A stretch of DNA of 64,000 nucleotides from Lachnoanaerobaculum sp. OBRC5-5 (GCF_000296385.1 NZ_JH815185.1:2422021-2486020), one strand, 5' to 3'. Shown: positions 1-11,092, counted from the stretch's first letter. A program made the numbers and translations. Notes: generated by a model not told the origin, from the letters alone.

Positions 1-3000
1 ACTTTAATCCGCAGTCTATAGCGGAACGTGAATCATTTTGGAGTACCTCTACATGGTAGCCGAAGGCATTGAGCGCCGGCTCCAAAAGGTCAAAATGTAT
101 AGGAGACATCTGTGGACAAAGAATTGTATATTCATCCTTCATCTCCTTTGTAAACACTTTTCTGTGATAAGCGGAAGAGTGTATTTTTCTCTCAAAGTTC
201 TTTTTATCTCTTACACGAAGTGCAGCGATAAGCGAACGTATACGAATTCTTGCGGCACCGAGATTGTTCACCTCATCGATCTTAAGTACCGTATAGATCT
301 TTCCTGAACCTGTAAGTATATCACTTACCTGATCTGTGGTAACGGCATCAAGTCCGCAACCAAAGGAGTTTAGCTGTACAAGGTCAAGGCAATCATCCTG
401 CTTTACCAGACTTGCAGCAGCATAGAGTCTGGAATGATACATCCACTGATCGCTTACGATAACAGGTCTTTCTATCTTGGCAAGATGAGAAACCGCATCC
501 TCTGTAAGTACGGCAATACCGAATGAAGTGATCATATCAGGAATACCATGATGTATTTCAGGGTCCACATGATATGGTCTTCCGGCAAGAACTATACCGT
601 GGCGGTTGTTCTTATGAAGCCACTCTATAGTCTTTTCACCTTCTCTTTCGATATCTTTCTTTGACTGAATAAGCTCTGTCCATGCCGCATGTGCAGCGAA
701 CTTTACTTCTCTTTCATTTATGTCAAATTCCTGCTTCATTACCTTGATAAGCTGATTTGTAAGTACCTCTTCATTTGTAAATGCCATGAAAGGATTCAAG
801 AATCTGGTATTTGTCTCTCGGATTTCTTCCACATTATTCTTGATATTCTCAGCATATGAAGTAACGATAGGGCAGTTGAAATGGTTTCCGGCATCCGGCT
901 GCTCATTTCTTTCATAAGGTATACATGGATACCATATAGTACGAACACCATTCTTTATAAGCCATGAAATATGTCCATGTGTAATCTTTGCAGGATAACA
1001 TTCAGACTCACTTGGGATTGATTCAATACCAAGCTCATATATCTTCTTTGTTGACATAGGAGAGAGCACTGTTCTGAATCCGAGGTTTCTAAAGAATACA
1101 GCCCAGAACGGGAAGTTCTCATACATATTTAAAACTCTCGGTATACCGATAGTACCTCTGAATGCCTTGTCGGCTGTAAGCGGATCATAGCCGAACATAC
1201 GATTATATTTATATTCATAGAGGTTTGGAACATCCTTTTTAACTCTGTCCTTACCAAGACCTCTTTCACATCTGTTTCCTGATATGAAGTTTCTTCCACC
1301 TTCAAATTTGTTTACCGTCATTACACAGTTATTGTTACAGCCACGGCATCTGGTCATGGATGTGTCATACTGCAGTGCTATGATATCATCAAGAGAGAGC
1401 ATGGTGGTCTGCTTTCCTTCATATCTTTCTCTGGCTATAAGTGCCGCACCGAATGCACCCATTATTCCGGCAATATCAGGTCTTGTAACAAAACCGCCTG
1501 AAATCTTTTCAAGTGCACGGAGTACTGCATCATTGTAGAATGTACCACCCTGTACAACTATATGTTTTCCAAGATCTGCCGCATTTGAGATTTTTATAAC
1601 CTTAAATAAAGCATTTTTTATAACCGAATATGCAAGACCGGCTGAAATATCGGCTACGGTAGCACCTTCTTTTTGTGCCTGCTTAACATTTGAGTTCATG
1701 AAAACGGTACATCTGGTACCAAGGTCTACAGGATTCTTTGCAAACAATGCTTCCTTTGCAAAGTTTTGAACCGAGAAGTTCAACGAACCTGCAAAGGTCT
1801 CGATAAATGAACCGCAACCTGCTGAACAGGCCTCATTTAACTGTACGGAGTCTACTGTACCGTCCTTGATACGGATACATTTCATATCTTGACCTCCGAT
1901 ATCAAGTATACAGTCGACCTCAGGCTCAAAGAATGCAGCTGCATAGTAGTGTGCAATTGTTTCAACTTCACCTTCATCAAGCATGAAGGCGGCTTTTAGA
2001 AGTGCCTCACCATATCCTGTGGAACATGAATATACAATCTTTGCTTCAGGATTGATTTTTTCCTTTACCGACTTTATAGCCGAGATAGCTGTAGCCAGTG
2101 GGGAACCGTTGTTATTTGAATAGAAATTCCAAAGAAGGCTGCCGTCTTCACCTACCAAAGCAATCTTTGTGGTGGTGGAACCGGCATCTATTCCAAGGAA
2201 TATATTGCCCTTGTAATCTTCAAGCTCGGCAGTTTTTACGCTATGGCCGAAATGCCTTCCGCTGAATTCCTCATAATCAGCCTCAGTCTCAAAGAGCGGA
2301 TCAAGTCTGGCAATCTCATGCGCCATCTCAATACCTTCTTTAAGCTTGGCAATAAGATCTGAAATACCGATCATAGCATCCTTGCTCTCACAGTTAAGTG
2401 CCGCACCTATGGCTGCAAAAAGATGTGAATTGTCAGGATCTACAATATATTCATCTGTAAGATTCAGTGTTCTTATAAATGCCTGCTTAAGTTCTGAAAG
2501 GAAGTGCAGCGGTCCTCCAAGGAATGCCACATGACCTCTTATAGGCTTACCGCAGGCAAGACCTGAAATAGTCTGATTTACCACCGCCTGAAAAATGGAA
2601 GCGGAGAGGTCCTCTCTTGTAGCTCCCTCATTGATAAGCGGCTGTACATCCGTTTTTGCGAAAACTCCGCATCTTGCGGCTATAGGATAAATTGACTTAT
2701 AACTCTTTGCATATTCATTAAGTCCTATAGCATCTGTTTGGAGGAGAGAAGCCATCTGATCGATAAAGCTTCCTGTACCTCCGGCACATATACCGTTCAT
2801 TCTCTGGTCGATACCGCCTGTGAAGTAGATGATTTTTGCATCTTCTCCACCAAGCTCTATTGCAACATCGGTTTGAGGTGCAACAGCCTTCAGTGCGGTT
2901 GCAACTGCGACAACTTCCTGTACAAAGGTTGACTTTAGATGCTTTGAAAGGGTAAGACCGCCTGAGCCGGTGATCATCGGAATGATATTCACTTCCCCTA

Positions 3001-3169
3001 TTTTTTCAAAGGCATCTGAGAGCTGTGCCGCCAAAGTCCCCTGTATATTTGCATAATGTCTGCGATAATCTGAAAATACTACTTCATGTTTGCTGTCAAG
3101 GATAGCAATTTTGACTGTAGTCGAACCTATGTCTATACCAAGTACATAGGTTTTCTCTGTGTTTTGCAT
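1..3169 (-). CDS. 2-hydroxyacyl-CoA dehydratase activase-like protein, two BadF/BcrA ATPase domains plus DUF2229 (partial)
   Basis: The reading frame is open from the ATG at 3169 to the left window edge, about 1056 codons, so the C-terminus is missing. Translation shows two ASKHA ATPase modules of the BcrAD/BadFG (HgdC) type: one near residues 6-300 beginning [11 protein letters not shown], and a second from about residue 320 beginning [12 protein letters not shown] Cys-rich segment follows (RCRGCNNNC, then GNRCERG) and then a DUF2229-like region ([15 protein letters not shown]). Small activases of this family carry one ATPase domain and use a [4Fe-4S] cluster to pass electrons to 2-hydroxyacyl-CoA dehydratases. 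The large two-domain form is widespread in Clostridia and its substrate is not known. No dehydratase gene is visible nearby. The family call is firm; the function is inferred. Confidence 0.85.
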   Translation of the reverse strand, partial: MQNTEKTYVLGIDIGSTTVKIAILDSKHEVVFSDYRRHYANIQGTLAAQLSDAFEKIGEVNIIPMITGSGGLTLSKHLKSTFVQEVVAVATALKAVAPQTDVAIELGGEDAKIIYFTGGIDQRMNGICAGGTGSFIDQMASLLQTDAIGLNEYAKSYKSIYPIAARCGVFAKTDVQPLINEGATREDLSASIFQAVVNQTISGLACGKPIRGHVAFLGGPLHFLSELKQAFIRTLNLTDEYIVDPDNSHLFAAIGAALNCESKDAMIGISDLIAKLKEGIEMAHEIARLDPLFETEADYEEFSGRHFGHSVKTAELEDYKGNIFLGIDAGSTTTKIALVGEDGSLLWNFYSNNNGSPLATAISAIKSVKEKINPEAKIVYSCSTGYGEALLKAAFMLDEGEVETIAHYYAAAFFEPEVDCILDIGGQDMKCIRIKDGTVDSVQLNEACSAGCGSFIETFAGSLNFSVQNFAKEALFAKNPVDLGTRCTVFMNSNVKQAQKEGATVADISAGLAYSVIKNALFKVIKISNAADLGKHIVVQGGTFYNDAVLRALEKISGGFVTRPDIAGIMGAFGAALIARERYEGKQTTMLSLDDIIALQYDTSMTRCRGCNNNCVMTVNKFEGGRNFISGNRCERGLGKDRVKKDVPNLYEYKYNRMFGYDPLTADKAFRGTIGIPRVLNMYENFPFWAVFFRNLGFRTVLSPMSTKKIYELGIESIPSESECYPAKITHGHISWLIKNGVRTIWYPCIPYERNEQPDAGNHFNCPIVTSYAENIKNNVEEIRETNTRFLNPFMAFTNEEVLTNQLIKVMKQEFDINEREVKFAAHAAWTELIQSKKDIEREGEKTIEWLHKNNRHGIVLAGRPYHVDPEIHHGIPDMITSFGIAVLTEDAVSHLAKIERPVIVSDQWMYHSRLYAAASLVKQDDCLDLVQLNSFGCGLDAVTTDQVSDILTGSGKIYTVLKIDEVNNLGAARIRIRSLIAALRVRDKKNFERKIHSSAYHRKVFTKEMKDEYTILCPQMSPIHFDLLEPALNAFGYHVEVLQNDSRSAIDCGLK

Positions 3170-3204
3170 ATTATAACCTCTTTTATAAGCTTGTGATTAT
3201 ATAA

Positions 3205-3270
3205 TATGGGGCTATGCCCCTGTGAAACCCGGTTGCAAGATTATACCTTACAATCCGTTAAAATCAGTAG
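3205..3270 (-). promoter_or_regulatory. Possible promoter and leader hairpin of the activase gene
   Basis: On the minus strand a TATAAT-like -10 lies at 3240-3245, but no convincing -35 is seen at 16-18 bases. Downstream, in the presumed 5' leader, a GGGGC/GCCCC hairpin with a 3-base loop lies at 3208-3220. The 3170-3398 gap also holds an A/T palindrome near 3280-3303, which could be a weak end signal for the trp operon. No strong U-tract terminator was found here. Confidence 0.3.
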
Positions 3271-3398
3271 CTTGAACATGCCTTTTATTTTGAAAAATAA
3301 AATTGCACACAAAACCACACATGTGAAAACATGATTTTATATCATAGCATATTGCTAGGAATAAGGCAATGAATAAGAGGTTAAAAGTGTATTAAAGA

Positions 3399-4169
3399 TT
3401 ACAAAATAGCGTCTTTCATCTCTTTAACATAGGCTCCGATATAAGAAGGAGCTTTGGTTTTGTATTGTTTTAAGAGCTTTATGATGGCTGAACCTACGAT
3501 TACTCCGTCTGCTATCTGACTCATTTCCTTAGCCTGTTCGGGAGTTGAAATACCGAAGCCTATAGCACATGGAATATCGGTGTTTTCTCTTACTATCTTT
3601 ACTATGGAGTTTAAATCAGTGGTGATCTCACTTCTGGTTCCTGTTACACCAAGGCTTGATACGATGTATAAAAAGCCTTTGGCTTCTTTTGCAATCATTG
3701 CAATGCGGTCATCTGATGTAGGTGCAATAAGAGAGATGAGATCGATATTATATTTTTCAGAAATATCAAGGAATTCATTTCTCTCTTCAAAAGGAATATC
3801 GGGAAGTATAATGCCGTCAATACCTATCTCTTTGCATTTGGCAAAGAACTTTTCAGGACCGTAGGAAAATACTACATTGGCATAGGTCATAAATACAAGT
3901 GGAACAGTAACTTCCTTTCTGAGATCCGCAACCATATCAAATACCTTGTCGGTGGTAATACCGCCTTCAAGGGCACGAATATTTGCGCCCTGTATTACCA
4001 CACCTTCAGCAGTTGGATCTGAGAAGGGTATACCTATTTCCACCAAATCGGCTCCGTTTTTTACCATTTCAAGTATTGCAGCTTTTGTAGTTGCAACATC
4101 AGGGTCACCACAGGTGATAAAAGGTATAAACGCTTTTTTATTTTTTAATGCTTCATATATCTTATTCAT
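3399..4169 (-). CDS. trpA: Tryptophan synthase alpha subunit
   Basis: TrpA cleaves indole-3-glycerol phosphate to indole and glyceraldehyde-3-phosphate, and indole is channelled to TrpB. The 256-residue product has the family's usual length. It shows the catalytic-Glu motif ([12 protein letters not shown]) near residue 50 and the phosphate-binding segments near GFGIST. The start is placed at the ATG at 4169 because an AAGGAG ribosome site lies about 12 bases upstream and homologues begin there; the frame stays open 16 codons further upstream without similarity. It overlaps the end of trpB by 8 bases and is the last gene of the operon. Confidence 0.95.
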   Translation of the reverse strand: MNKIYEALKNKKAFIPFITCGDPDVATTKAAILEMVKNGADLVEIGIPFSDPTAEGVVIQGANIRALEGGITTDKVFDMVADLRKEVTVPLVFMTYANVVFSYGPEKFFAKCKEIGIDGIILPDIPFEERNEFLDISEKYNIDLISLIAPTSDDRIAMIAKEAKGFLYIVSSLGVTGTRSEITTDLNSIVKIVRENTDIPCAIGFGISTPEQAKEMSQIADGVIVGSAIIKLLKQYKTKAPSYIGAYVKEMKDAIL

Positions 4170-5352
4170 GTAAGTCTTCTCCTTTATATCTTGCAATTGC
4201 CGCACAATCCTTATCACCTCTTCCGGAGATTGTGATTACAATAATTTGGTCCTTATTCATATTAGGTGCTATTTTCATGGCATGAGCAACAGCATGAGCG
4301 GACTCTATGGCAGGTATGATACCTTCCATTTTAGAGAGGTATTCAAATGCTTCTACTGATTCATCATCCGTTATAGGTACATAGCTTGCTCTTTTTATAT
4401 CATGAAGATATGAATGCTCAGGTCCTACACCCGGATAGTCAAGTCCTGCAGAGATGGAATATACAGGTGCTATCTGACCGTATTCATCCTGACAAAAGTA
4501 GGATTTCATACCGTGGAAAATACCGAGCTTTCCTGTATTTATAGTAGCGGCTGTTTCAAATGTATGAATTCCCTTTCCTGCCGCTTCACAACCGATAAGT
4601 GCTACATCTTTGTCTTCAATAAAATTGTAAAAACTGCCTATGGCATTTGAGCCGCCACCTACACAGGCAAGTACGGCATCCGGCAATTTGCCTTCTTTTT
4701 CAAGTATTTGTTCCTTAATTTCTTTTGAAATTACGGCCTGGAAATCTCTGACTATAGTAGGGAAAGGATGAGGTCCCATTACGGAGCCTAGGCAGTAATG
4801 AGTATCATCTATTCTGCTTGTCCATTCTCTCATAGCCTCTGAAACGGCATCTTTTAGAGTTTTTGTTCCGCTTGTTACAGGGATAACTGTAGCACCAAGC
4901 AGCCTCATCTTATATACATTAAGTGCCTGGCGAATTGTGTCTTCTTCACCCATAAATACTACACATTCCATACCCATCAATGCCGCCGCGGTTGCTGTTG
5001 CAACACCGTGCTGTCCTGCGCCTGTTTCTGCAATAAGTCTGGTCTTTCCCATCTTTTTTGCAAGCAGTGCCTGTCCGAGAACATTATTTATCTTATGTGC
5101 ACCTGTATGTGTAAGGTCCTCACGCTTTAAATAAATCTTTGCACCGCCAAGGTCCTCAGTCATTTTCTTTGCAAAATAAAGTTTTGAAGGTCTGCCTGCA
5201 TAATCATTTAGAAGATAATTGAGTTCTTTGTTAAACTCAGGATCATTTTTATAATGATTATATGCTTTTTCCAATTCTATTACTGCATTCATAAGAGTTT
5301 CAGGGATATACTGTCCTCCGTGAACTCCAAATCTTCCTTTAATATCTGTCAT
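4162..5352 (-). CDS. trpB: Tryptophan synthase beta subunit
   Basis: TrpB is the PLP enzyme that condenses indole with serine to give tryptophan, in complex with TrpA. The 396-residue protein is full length. It opens with [15 protein letters not shown] and carries the PLP-lysine motif HTGAHKINN near residue 85 and the phosphate-binding glycine loop ([10 protein letters not shown]) near residue 230. This is the standard TrpB1 type. The start overlaps the trpF stop by 14 bases, which suggests translational coupling. Confidence 0.97.
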   Translation of the reverse strand: MTDIKGRFGVHGGQYIPETLMNAVIELEKAYNHYKNDPEFNKELNYLLNDYAGRPSKLYFAKKMTEDLGGAKIYLKREDLTHTGAHKINNVLGQALLAKKMGKTRLIAETGAGQHGVATATAAALMGMECVVFMGEEDTIRQALNVYKMRLLGATVIPVTSGTKTLKDAVSEAMREWTSRIDDTHYCLGSVMGPHPFPTIVRDFQAVISKEIKEQILEKEGKLPDAVLACVGGGSNAIGSFYNFIEDKDVALIGCEAAGKGIHTFETAATINTGKLGIFHGMKSYFCQDEYGQIAPVYSISAGLDYPGVGPEHSYLHDIKRASYVPITDDESVEAFEYLSKMEGIIPAIESAHAVAHAMKIAPNMNKDQIIVITISGRGDKDCAAIARYKGEDLHE

Positions 5353-5950
5353 TGTCTACCTCTCTTACTAAATTTACAAATTTTATTATCTTAGCGGCAT
5401 CTTTTTTGCCTTCGGTTTCTATTCCCGAGCTTACATCCACACCGAATGGATTTAGTTTAATTATTTTTTCTTTTACATTATCTATTGAGAGTCCGCCTGC
5501 TAAAAAATATTCTCTGTCAAAGTCGTCAAGTAAGGCTTCATCAAAGGTCTCCCCACAGCCTGCTCCCGCATCCAATAAGATAAAATCCGTGTTCTTATTT
5601 ATTGATTTTATATCAGCCTTTGATTTTATCTGATAGGCATATATTATAGGTACATTTATCTTTTGCTTTAATGTATTTATATAGCTGTCATCTTCATTTC
5701 CATGAAGCTGAACAATATCAATGATTTTATTTTTGGCAAGATAGGCTATATTCTCAATATATTCATTTACAAATACACCCACAGCCTTTACTCTGTTATC
5801 AAGCCTGCTTTTAAGTATTTTTGCCGTATCAAATGATATATATCTTTTACTTTTTTCGGCAAATACAAAGCCTATATAATCAGGTAATACTTCATTTATT
5901 ACCTTGATATCTTCTTCACTTTTTATGCCGCAAAGCTTAATTTTTGTCAT
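5339..5950 (-). CDS. trpF: Phosphoribosylanthranilate isomerase
   Basis: TrpF isomerises N-(5'-phosphoribosyl)anthranilate to CdRP, the third step after chorismate. The product is 203 residues, a normal length for the single-domain enzyme. It starts [12 protein letters not shown], which contains the catalytic Cys of the family, and has the QLHGNED motif near residue 80 and a C-terminal phosphate-binding segment ([10 protein letters not shown], then DVSSGIE). The gene overlaps trpC by 14 bases upstream and trpB by 14 downstream, all in one operon. It is less conserved than its neighbours, as is usual for TrpF. Confidence 0.94.
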   Translation of the reverse strand: MTKIKLCGIKSEEDIKVINEVLPDYIGFVFAEKSKRYISFDTAKILKSRLDNRVKAVGVFVNEYIENIAYLAKNKIIDIVQLHGNEDDSYINTLKQKINVPIIYAYQIKSKADIKSINKNTDFILLDAGAGCGETFDEALLDDFDREYFLAGGLSIDNVKEKIIKLNPFGVDVSSGIETEGKKDAAKIIKFVNLVREVDNDRY

Positions 5951-6740
5951 ATCTACCCTTTAACCAATCCAAAGTGAATTTCTTATTTTCCGCACGCATA
6001 AGGACTTCACCTACCAAAGCGGCATCGGCTCCCATATCAATGATATTTTTTATATCTTCAGGGCTGTTTACACCGCTTTCTGAAACAAATAAGATATCCT
6101 TAGGCACAAGGTCTCGAAGTCTTTTACTGTTATTCGTGTTTACGGAAAAGTCCTTTAGATTTCTGTTATTTACTCCGATCATACGGGAATTTATCTTTAA
6201 GGCTTTTTCGATTTCAGACTCGTCATGACATTCCACAAGGGTGGAAAGTCCCAGATCATCACTTATATCTTTGAAATACTTCAACTCTTCAACCGATAAT
6301 ATGGAGCAAATCAAAAGGATACAGGATGCACCCATTGCTTTTGCTTCATATATCATATATTCATCTACGGTAAAATCTTTTCTAAGCAGTGGGAGAGTAA
6401 CTGTATTTGATATTTCCTTTAAATACTTATCACTTCCAAGAAACCACTTAGGTTCTGTAAGCACCGATATACAGTCTGCACCTGCCTCCTCATATTCCTT
6501 TGCAATTGCCAGATACGGGAAGTCCTTTGCAATAATACCTTTAGATGGTGAAGCTTTCTTACATTCACATATAAAAGATAATCCCGGTTTTTTTAAGGCA
6601 TTTTCAAAACTGAATTTTGGTGCTTGAATATTTTCGGCTTCAGATCTTATCAAAGACAGCGGAATATTTTTCTTTTGCTCTTCAATTCGCCATTTTGTAT
6701 ATGTGGCTATTGTATCTAAAATAGTTATTTCTTTACTCAT
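5937..6740 (-). CDS. trpC: Indole-3-glycerol phosphate synthase
   Basis: TrpC closes the ring of CdRP to form indole-3-glycerol phosphate. The protein is 267 residues, a single-domain TIM barrel not fused to TrpF. Diagnostic segments are [13 protein letters not shown] (catalytic Lys) near residue 58, LLRKDF near residue 118, NNRNLKDF near residue 190 and VSESGV near residue 220. It overlaps the end of trpD by 8 bases and trpF by 14. Family assignment is certain. Confidence 0.96.
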   Translation of the reverse strand: MSKEITILDTIATYTKWRIEEQKKNIPLSLIRSEAENIQAPKFSFENALKKPGLSFICECKKASPSKGIIAKDFPYLAIAKEYEEAGADCISVLTEPKWFLGSDKYLKEISNTVTLPLLRKDFTVDEYMIYEAKAMGASCILLICSILSVEELKYFKDISDDLGLSTLVECHDESEIEKALKINSRMIGVNNRNLKDFSVNTNNSKRLRDLVPKDILFVSESGVNSPEDIKNIIDMGADAALVGEVLMRAENKKFTLDWLKGRYDKN

Positions 6741-7749
6741 TGCTTACTCTTATAAAATCCTCCAAAACCTTAAGAGCTTTTTTGCTTTCGATAAGATTTC
6801 TTGCAAGATCTATTCCTTCCTGTATACTGCCTGCCTTATCACCTATATAAAGAGCCGCTCCGGCATTTAAAAGTACCGCATCTGTTTTAGGGCCTTTTTC
6901 ACCGTTTAATATGGCAAGAGTAATGGCTGCATTTTCCTTAGGATCACCACCTGCCAAATCTTGTTTTTCACAGCGTGTAAGACCGAAATCTTCAGGCTTT
7001 ATCTCATAGGTGGTGAGTGATCCGTTATTTATCTCGCAAACCTTGGTAGGAGCGGAGAGTGATATTTCATCAAGCTTATCCATACCGTATACTACCATAC
7101 CTCTTGTAACTCCAAGATCCACAAGCACTTTTGCAAGAGGTTCTATAAGGTATTCATCATATACTCCAAGGAGCTGGCGCTTCGGTTTTGCCGGATTTGT
7201 AAGAGGTCCCAGTATATTAAAAACCGTTCTAAACCCAAGCTCTTTTCTTATAGCTCCTACATATTTCATAGAACTGTGATATTTTTGAGCAAAGAAAAAG
7301 CACATGCCGACCTTTTCCAAAAGCTCTTTACATTTATCGGGATCTTCTTCAATATTTACGCCCAATGCCTCAAGGCAGTCTGCAGTACCGCATTTTGAAG
7401 AAGCCGCTCTGTTTCCGTGTTTACTTACTTTCATACCGCCGGCAGCAGCTACCAAAGCTGAGGTGGTGGAGATATTAAAGCTACATGCATTGTCACCGCC
7501 GGTACCCACTATTTCAAAAAGGTCAAAATCCGTATCAACAGCTGTGGCATGCTCTCTCATAGCCATAGCACAACCTGCGATTTCCTGTGTGGTCTCAGCT
7601 TTTGCACTCTTTGTAGAAAGAGCTGCAAGAAATGCGGCATTTTGTGTAGGCGAAGTCTCACCGTTCATAATTTCATTCATCACAGCATAAGCTTCATCAA
7701 AAGTTAAATCTTCTTTATTTACAATTTTTACAATAGCTTCCTTAATCAT
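6733..7749 (-). CDS. trpD: Anthranilate phosphoribosyltransferase
   Basis: TrpD transfers phosphoribose from PRPP to anthranilate. The 338-residue protein is full length. It has the PRPP-binding GTGGD motif near residue 82, the KHGNRAASS segment near residue 108 and the GPLTNPA motif near residue 180. It is a stand-alone protein, not fused to TrpG. An AAAGGA ribosome site lies about 6 bases before the ATG. Unlike every other gene pair in the operon, trpG and trpD do not touch: a 231-base gap with a long palindrome separates them. Confidence 0.96.
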   Translation of the reverse strand: MIKEAIVKIVNKEDLTFDEAYAVMNEIMNGETSPTQNAAFLAALSTKSAKAETTQEIAGCAMAMREHATAVDTDFDLFEIVGTGGDNACSFNISTTSALVAAAGGMKVSKHGNRAASSKCGTADCLEALGVNIEEDPDKCKELLEKVGMCFFFAQKYHSSMKYVGAIRKELGFRTVFNILGPLTNPAKPKRQLLGVYDEYLIEPLAKVLVDLGVTRGMVVYGMDKLDEISLSAPTKVCEINNGSLTTYEIKPEDFGLTRCEKQDLAGGDPKENAAITLAILNGEKGPKTDAVLLNAGAALYIGDKAGSIQEGIDLARNLIESKKALKVLEDFIRVSNE

Positions 7750-7771
7750 AGTATCCTTTCAGTTCATTATC

Positions 7772-7965
7772 TTATAGGTTTTAAAGTTTGTAATCCCAAT
7801 CGCAGTTCTTTCTTAAAGCTTCGTAGGATTTTACGCAACCTGCGGAACTCGTTTGTTCGCTTGAAGAACAGCGAACTACACTCAAACAAGTCCTCGGTTG
7901 CTTAATCCTATCTCGCTTTTGCGAAAGAACTAATCGCTACAGGGATTACAAAATAAAACCTATAA
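7772..7965. repeat. 194 bp near-perfect palindrome (MITE-like or structured RNA) between trpG and trpD
   Basis: The outer arms at 7772-7797 and 7942-7965 are complementary over about 23 bases, with one small bulge. Pairing continues inward: 7804-7812 with 7922-7930 (AGTTCTTTC/GAAAGAACT), then GGATT near 7826 with AATCC near 7903, then CGCAACC near 7834 with GGTTGC near 7896, then GTTTG with CAAAC, down to a loop near 7865. The whole element folds as one long hairpin. It has no coding potential. It breaks the otherwise tightly packed operon, which fits insertion of a small non-autonomous element or a repeat family. No second copy was noticed in this window. Confidence 0.75.
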
Positions 7966-7980
7966 TGTATGGCTAAAATT

Positions 7981-8547
7981 TCAATTCTGTATAAAATTCC
8001 TCAACATTTCCTTCCCGTATTCTGTCATTATGGATTCCGGATGAAACTGCACTCCATAGATTGGGTAATGACTATGTTCTACTGCCATTACTTCGCCGTC
8101 ATCTGTTCTTGCTACCACTTTTAATTCTTCAGGAATTGTATCCTCGCTTGCGGCAAGTGAGTGATATCTTGCAACTTTACTTTCCGGGGGTAAATTTAAA
8201 AATATAGTACCGGAGGTATCAAAATATGTAAGAGAGTCTTTTCCATGCATCAGCTCCTTGGCATAGGTTACCGTTGCTCCGAATGCCATACAGATTGCCT
8301 GATGTCCAAGACAAACTCCAAGAATCGGAATACTTTGTCCAAGCTCCTTTATTACATCTATAATTATACCTGCATCCTCAGGTCTTCCGGGACCCGGTGA
8401 GATAATAATCTTTTTTGGAGCAAGAGCTTTTATTTCTTCCACAGTCATTTCATCATTTCTTATTACTTTTATATCAGGATTAATTTCACCTACCATTTGA
8501 AACAGGTTGTAGGAAAAACTGTCATAATTATCAATCAATAAAATCAT
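7981..8547 (-). CDS. trpG: Anthranilate synthase glutamine amidotransferase subunit
   Basis: TrpG hydrolyses glutamine and feeds ammonia to TrpE for anthranilate synthesis. The protein is 188 residues, a class-I amidotransferase. It shows IDNYDSFSYNL at the start, SPGPGRPEDAG near residue 51, the nucleophile Cys in GVCLGHQAI near residue 78, and the His/Glu pair in QFHPES near residue 170. Its ATG overlaps the trpE stop by 4 bases (ATGA), so the two subunits are probably translated together. A role shared with p-aminobenzoate synthesis is possible, since the type is often dual-purpose, but the context favours tryptophan. Confidence 0.95.
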   Translation of the reverse strand: MILLIDNYDSFSYNLFQMVGEINPDIKVIRNDEMTVEEIKALAPKKIIISPGPGRPEDAGIIIDVIKELGQSIPILGVCLGHQAICMAFGATVTYAKELMHGKDSLTYFDTSGTIFLNLPPESKVARYHSLAASEDTIPEELKVVARTDDGEVMAVEHSHYPIYGVQFHPESIMTEYGKEMLRNFIQN

Positions 8548-10007
8548 TTGTTTATCTCCTGTGCCTTTTTTAGCGCATCGACTACAGCGCCTGCCTTATT
8601 TATGCTTTCCATATATTCCTTATCAGGCTCCGAGTCGGCTACAATACCGGCACCGCTTCTGATAAATACTTTTCCGTTTTTCTTATAGGCAAGTCTGATG
8701 GCAATGCAGGTGTCCATATTTCCGGTAAAATCAATATATCCTATAGCTCCTCCGTAAACTCCTCTTTTGTTGTTTTCAAGTTCGCCGATAAGCTGACAGG
8801 CACGAATCTTAGGTGCTCCTGAGAGGGTACCTGCAGGAAGAACTGCTTCAAGTGCATCAAGTGCATCGTTTTCAGGTCTTATTTCACCCCTTACAGTAGA
8901 GCCTATATGCATTACATGCGAATATCTTTCTATAGAGTGGAATTTTTCCACCTTTACACTTCCGAATTTGCTTATCTTACCAAGGTCATTTCTTCCAAGG
9001 TCTACAAGCATGTTGTGTTCAGCCAGTTCCTTTTTATCAGCAAGTAATTCTTCTTCCAAAAGCAGATCCTCAGTCTCTGTTTTTCCTCTCGGTCTTGTAC
9101 CCGCAAGTGGGAAGGTATGAAGTATTCCGTCTTCAAGCTTTACCAAAGTTTCAGGTGAAGCTCCCGCAATCTCAACATCGGTACCTGAAAAATAAAACAT
9201 ATATGGTGAAGGGTTTACCGTTCTAAGCACTCTGTAGGTATCAAAAAGACTTCCGCTAAAGTCTGCCTGCAAGCGGTTTGAAAGTACTATCTGGAATATA
9301 TCGCCCTCCTTGATATGATGCTTTGCCTTTGCAATCATCTCTGAAAATTCGTTTTGTGAAAACAAAGGTTTTACTTCAGAGAGCAGTTTTCCTGTTTCAT
9401 AGGATTTCTCACCCGAAAATAAAAGATTTTTTATTTTCTCAAGTCTTTTAACAGAGTTCTCATAGGCGATATGAGTATCTTCATTAAGTGAAATATTTGT
9501 AATAAGGATAATTTTTTGCTTTACATGGTCAAATACAATCACATCTTTAAAAAGCATTACATCAATATCTTTAAAGCCCTCGGAATCTTCTACATTTCTT
9601 TTGATACTCGGTTCCTTGTAGTTTATATAGTCAAATGAAAAATATCCGACCAAACCGCCTGTAAAAGGAGGTAGAGAGGTAAGTCTCGGGCTTTTGTATT
9701 TTTTCAACAAATCTCTAAGATATCCGGTAGGATCGCTACACTCAAATTCTTCATCGTCCACATTTATTTTGCCGTCATTACAGCTGATTGAAAGAGTGGG
9801 ATCAAATCCGAGAAATGTATATCTTCCCCAACTCTCGTTAGCCTTTGCAGATTCCAACATATAGGCATGTGTAGATGCTTTCTTTAGAATCCTTATCGCT
9901 TCAATAGGTGTGATAAAGTCGGATAATATTTCCATACTGACCGGTGCGAGAGTGTATTCTTTGTTTTCTTTTATTTTTTCTATTTCATTTAATGTAGGGT
10001 AATACAT
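8544..10007 (-). CDS. trpE: Anthranilate synthase component I
   Basis: TrpE makes anthranilate from chorismate using ammonia from TrpG. From the ATG at 10007 the product is 487 residues, the usual size. The N-terminal MLESAKANESWGRY near residue 60 corresponds to the LLES tryptophan-binding element, so feedback inhibition is expected. The catalytic half contains AGASPETLV, AGTRPRGKT, LVDLGRNDLG, GTLSGAPK and GAGIVADS. The frame is open 48 codons upstream, but that part lies within the aroF coding end and lacks similarity. The ATG at 10007 has an AAGGA site about 8 bases upstream and is one base past the aroF stop. Confidence 0.95.
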   Translation of the reverse strand: MYYPTLNEIEKIKENKEYTLAPVSMEILSDFITPIEAIRILKKASTHAYMLESAKANESWGRYTFLGFDPTLSISCNDGKINVDDEEFECSDPTGYLRDLLKKYKSPRLTSLPPFTGGLVGYFSFDYINYKEPSIKRNVEDSEGFKDIDVMLFKDVIVFDHVKQKIILITNISLNEDTHIAYENSVKRLEKIKNLLFSGEKSYETGKLLSEVKPLFSQNEFSEMIAKAKHHIKEGDIFQIVLSNRLQADFSGSLFDTYRVLRTVNPSPYMFYFSGTDVEIAGASPETLVKLEDGILHTFPLAGTRPRGKTETEDLLLEEELLADKKELAEHNMLVDLGRNDLGKISKFGSVKVEKFHSIERYSHVMHIGSTVRGEIRPENDALDALEAVLPAGTLSGAPKIRACQLIGELENNKRGVYGGAIGYIDFTGNMDTCIAIRLAYKKNGKVFIRSGAGIVADSEPDKEYMESINKAGAVVDALKKAQEINK

Positions 10008-10008
10008 A

Positions 10009-11022
10009 CTATAATGTCCTTCCTTCAAGTACAACTCTTTTTTTGATTTCATCCATAAGGGCAGCGAACTGATCAAGGTCAAGTGATTGTGCACCGTCAC
10101 ATAATGCTTTAGCCGGATCATTGTGTACCTCAACCATAATGCCGTCAGCACCTACAGCAAGTGCGGCCTTTGCAAGCGGCGGTACAAGCGATCTGATGCC
10201 CACCGCATGGCTTGGATCCACCAGTACCGGAAGATGAGTTTTCTCTTTTAAAAGTGCGACCGCTCCAAGATCCAAAGTATTTCTGGTGGCAGTCTCAAAG
10301 GTTCTGATACCTCGCTCACAAAGTATGACATTTTCATTGCCTGATGCCATGATATATTCGGCACTCATAAGGAATTCCTCAATAGTGTTGCAAAGTCCAC
10401 GCTTTAAAAGTATAGGCTTGTTCAACTTTCCGACTTCCTTAAGTAAATCAAAGTTTTGCATGTTTCTTGCACCGATTTGAATGATGTCAACATTCTCAAA
10501 CAGCGGTAATTGTGTTTGATTCATAACCTCAGAGATAATCGGAATATTGACTGCGGCCTTGGCACTTTCCAAAAAGTCAATCCCTTCCTTACCGAGTCCT
10601 TGGAAAGCGTAAGGAGAAGTTCTCGGTTTAAATGCTCCTCCACGAAGTATTACAGCTCCGCTGTCTTTAATACTTCTTGCAACCATTGTAATCTGATCTC
10701 TTGTTTCCACACTGCAAGGTCCTGCAATAACGGTAAATGTACCGGTACCTATACTGATGTCGTTTACCTTTATGACAGTATCATCAGGATGAACTGTTCT
10801 GCCTGCAGCCTTATATGTTTCTGTAACTCTTTTTCCGTAGTCAACTATCGGATGAGTTGCTACTATAGTGTCCATATCTATTTTTGAAGTGTTGCCGATT
10901 AAGCAAACTGCCGTATGTTCCGTTCCCGGTGCATATATTGTATCAAATCCGATATCTTCAAATTCTTTTCTAAAGTTTTGTATCGCCTCTTCACTGATGC
11001 CTGCTTTTAATATAAAAACCAT
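10009..11022 (-). CDS. aroF: 3-deoxy-7-phosphoheptulonate (DAHP) synthase, with N-terminal regulatory domain
   Basis: The enzyme condenses PEP and erythrose-4-phosphate, the first step of the shikimate pathway. The 337-residue product has a ferredoxin-like N-terminal domain (about residues 1-70) followed by the KDO8P/DAHP synthase barrel: IAGPCSVE, LRGGAFKPRTSPYAFQG, QIGARNMQNF, LLKRG and VDPSHAVG. The start is the ATG at 11022, preceded by a strong AGGAGG site 6 bases upstream. A longer frame starting from a GTG exists, but that GTG is part of the T-box sequence itself. As first gene of the trp operon it links shikimate supply to tryptophan demand. Confidence 0.95.
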   Translation of the reverse strand: MVFILKAGISEEAIQNFRKEFEDIGFDTIYAPGTEHTAVCLIGNTSKIDMDTIVATHPIVDYGKRVTETYKAAGRTVHPDDTVIKVNDISIGTGTFTVIAGPCSVETRDQITMVARSIKDSGAVILRGGAFKPRTSPYAFQGLGKEGIDFLESAKAAVNIPIISEVMNQTQLPLFENVDIIQIGARNMQNFDLLKEVGKLNKPILLKRGLCNTIEEFLMSAEYIMASGNENVILCERGIRTFETATRNTLDLGAVALLKEKTHLPVLVDPSHAVGIRSLVPPLAKAALAVGADGIMVEVHNDPAKALCDGAQSLDLDQFAALMDEIKKRVVLEGRTL

Positions 11023-11040
11023 AAGTCCTCCTGAGTAAAC

Positions 11041-11092
11041 AAAAAAGTCCCTGACAAATAAAAACCTAAAAAGGCTGATATTTGTCAAGGAC
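11041..11092 (-). terminator. T-box attenuator terminator
   Basis: A 14-base arm at 11079-11092 pairs with one at 11047-11060 (GTCCTTGACAAATA against TATTTGTCAGGGAC, with one G-T pair). It is followed on the minus strand by a run of six T at 11041-11046. It lies just after the T-box core and ends about 19 bases before the aroF start, as expected for a conditional terminator. Confidence 0.9.

Noticed and set aside
10008-10151. N-terminal extension of TrpE
   Set aside because: It lies within the end of aroF, has no family similarity, and a proper start with ribosome site exists at 10007.
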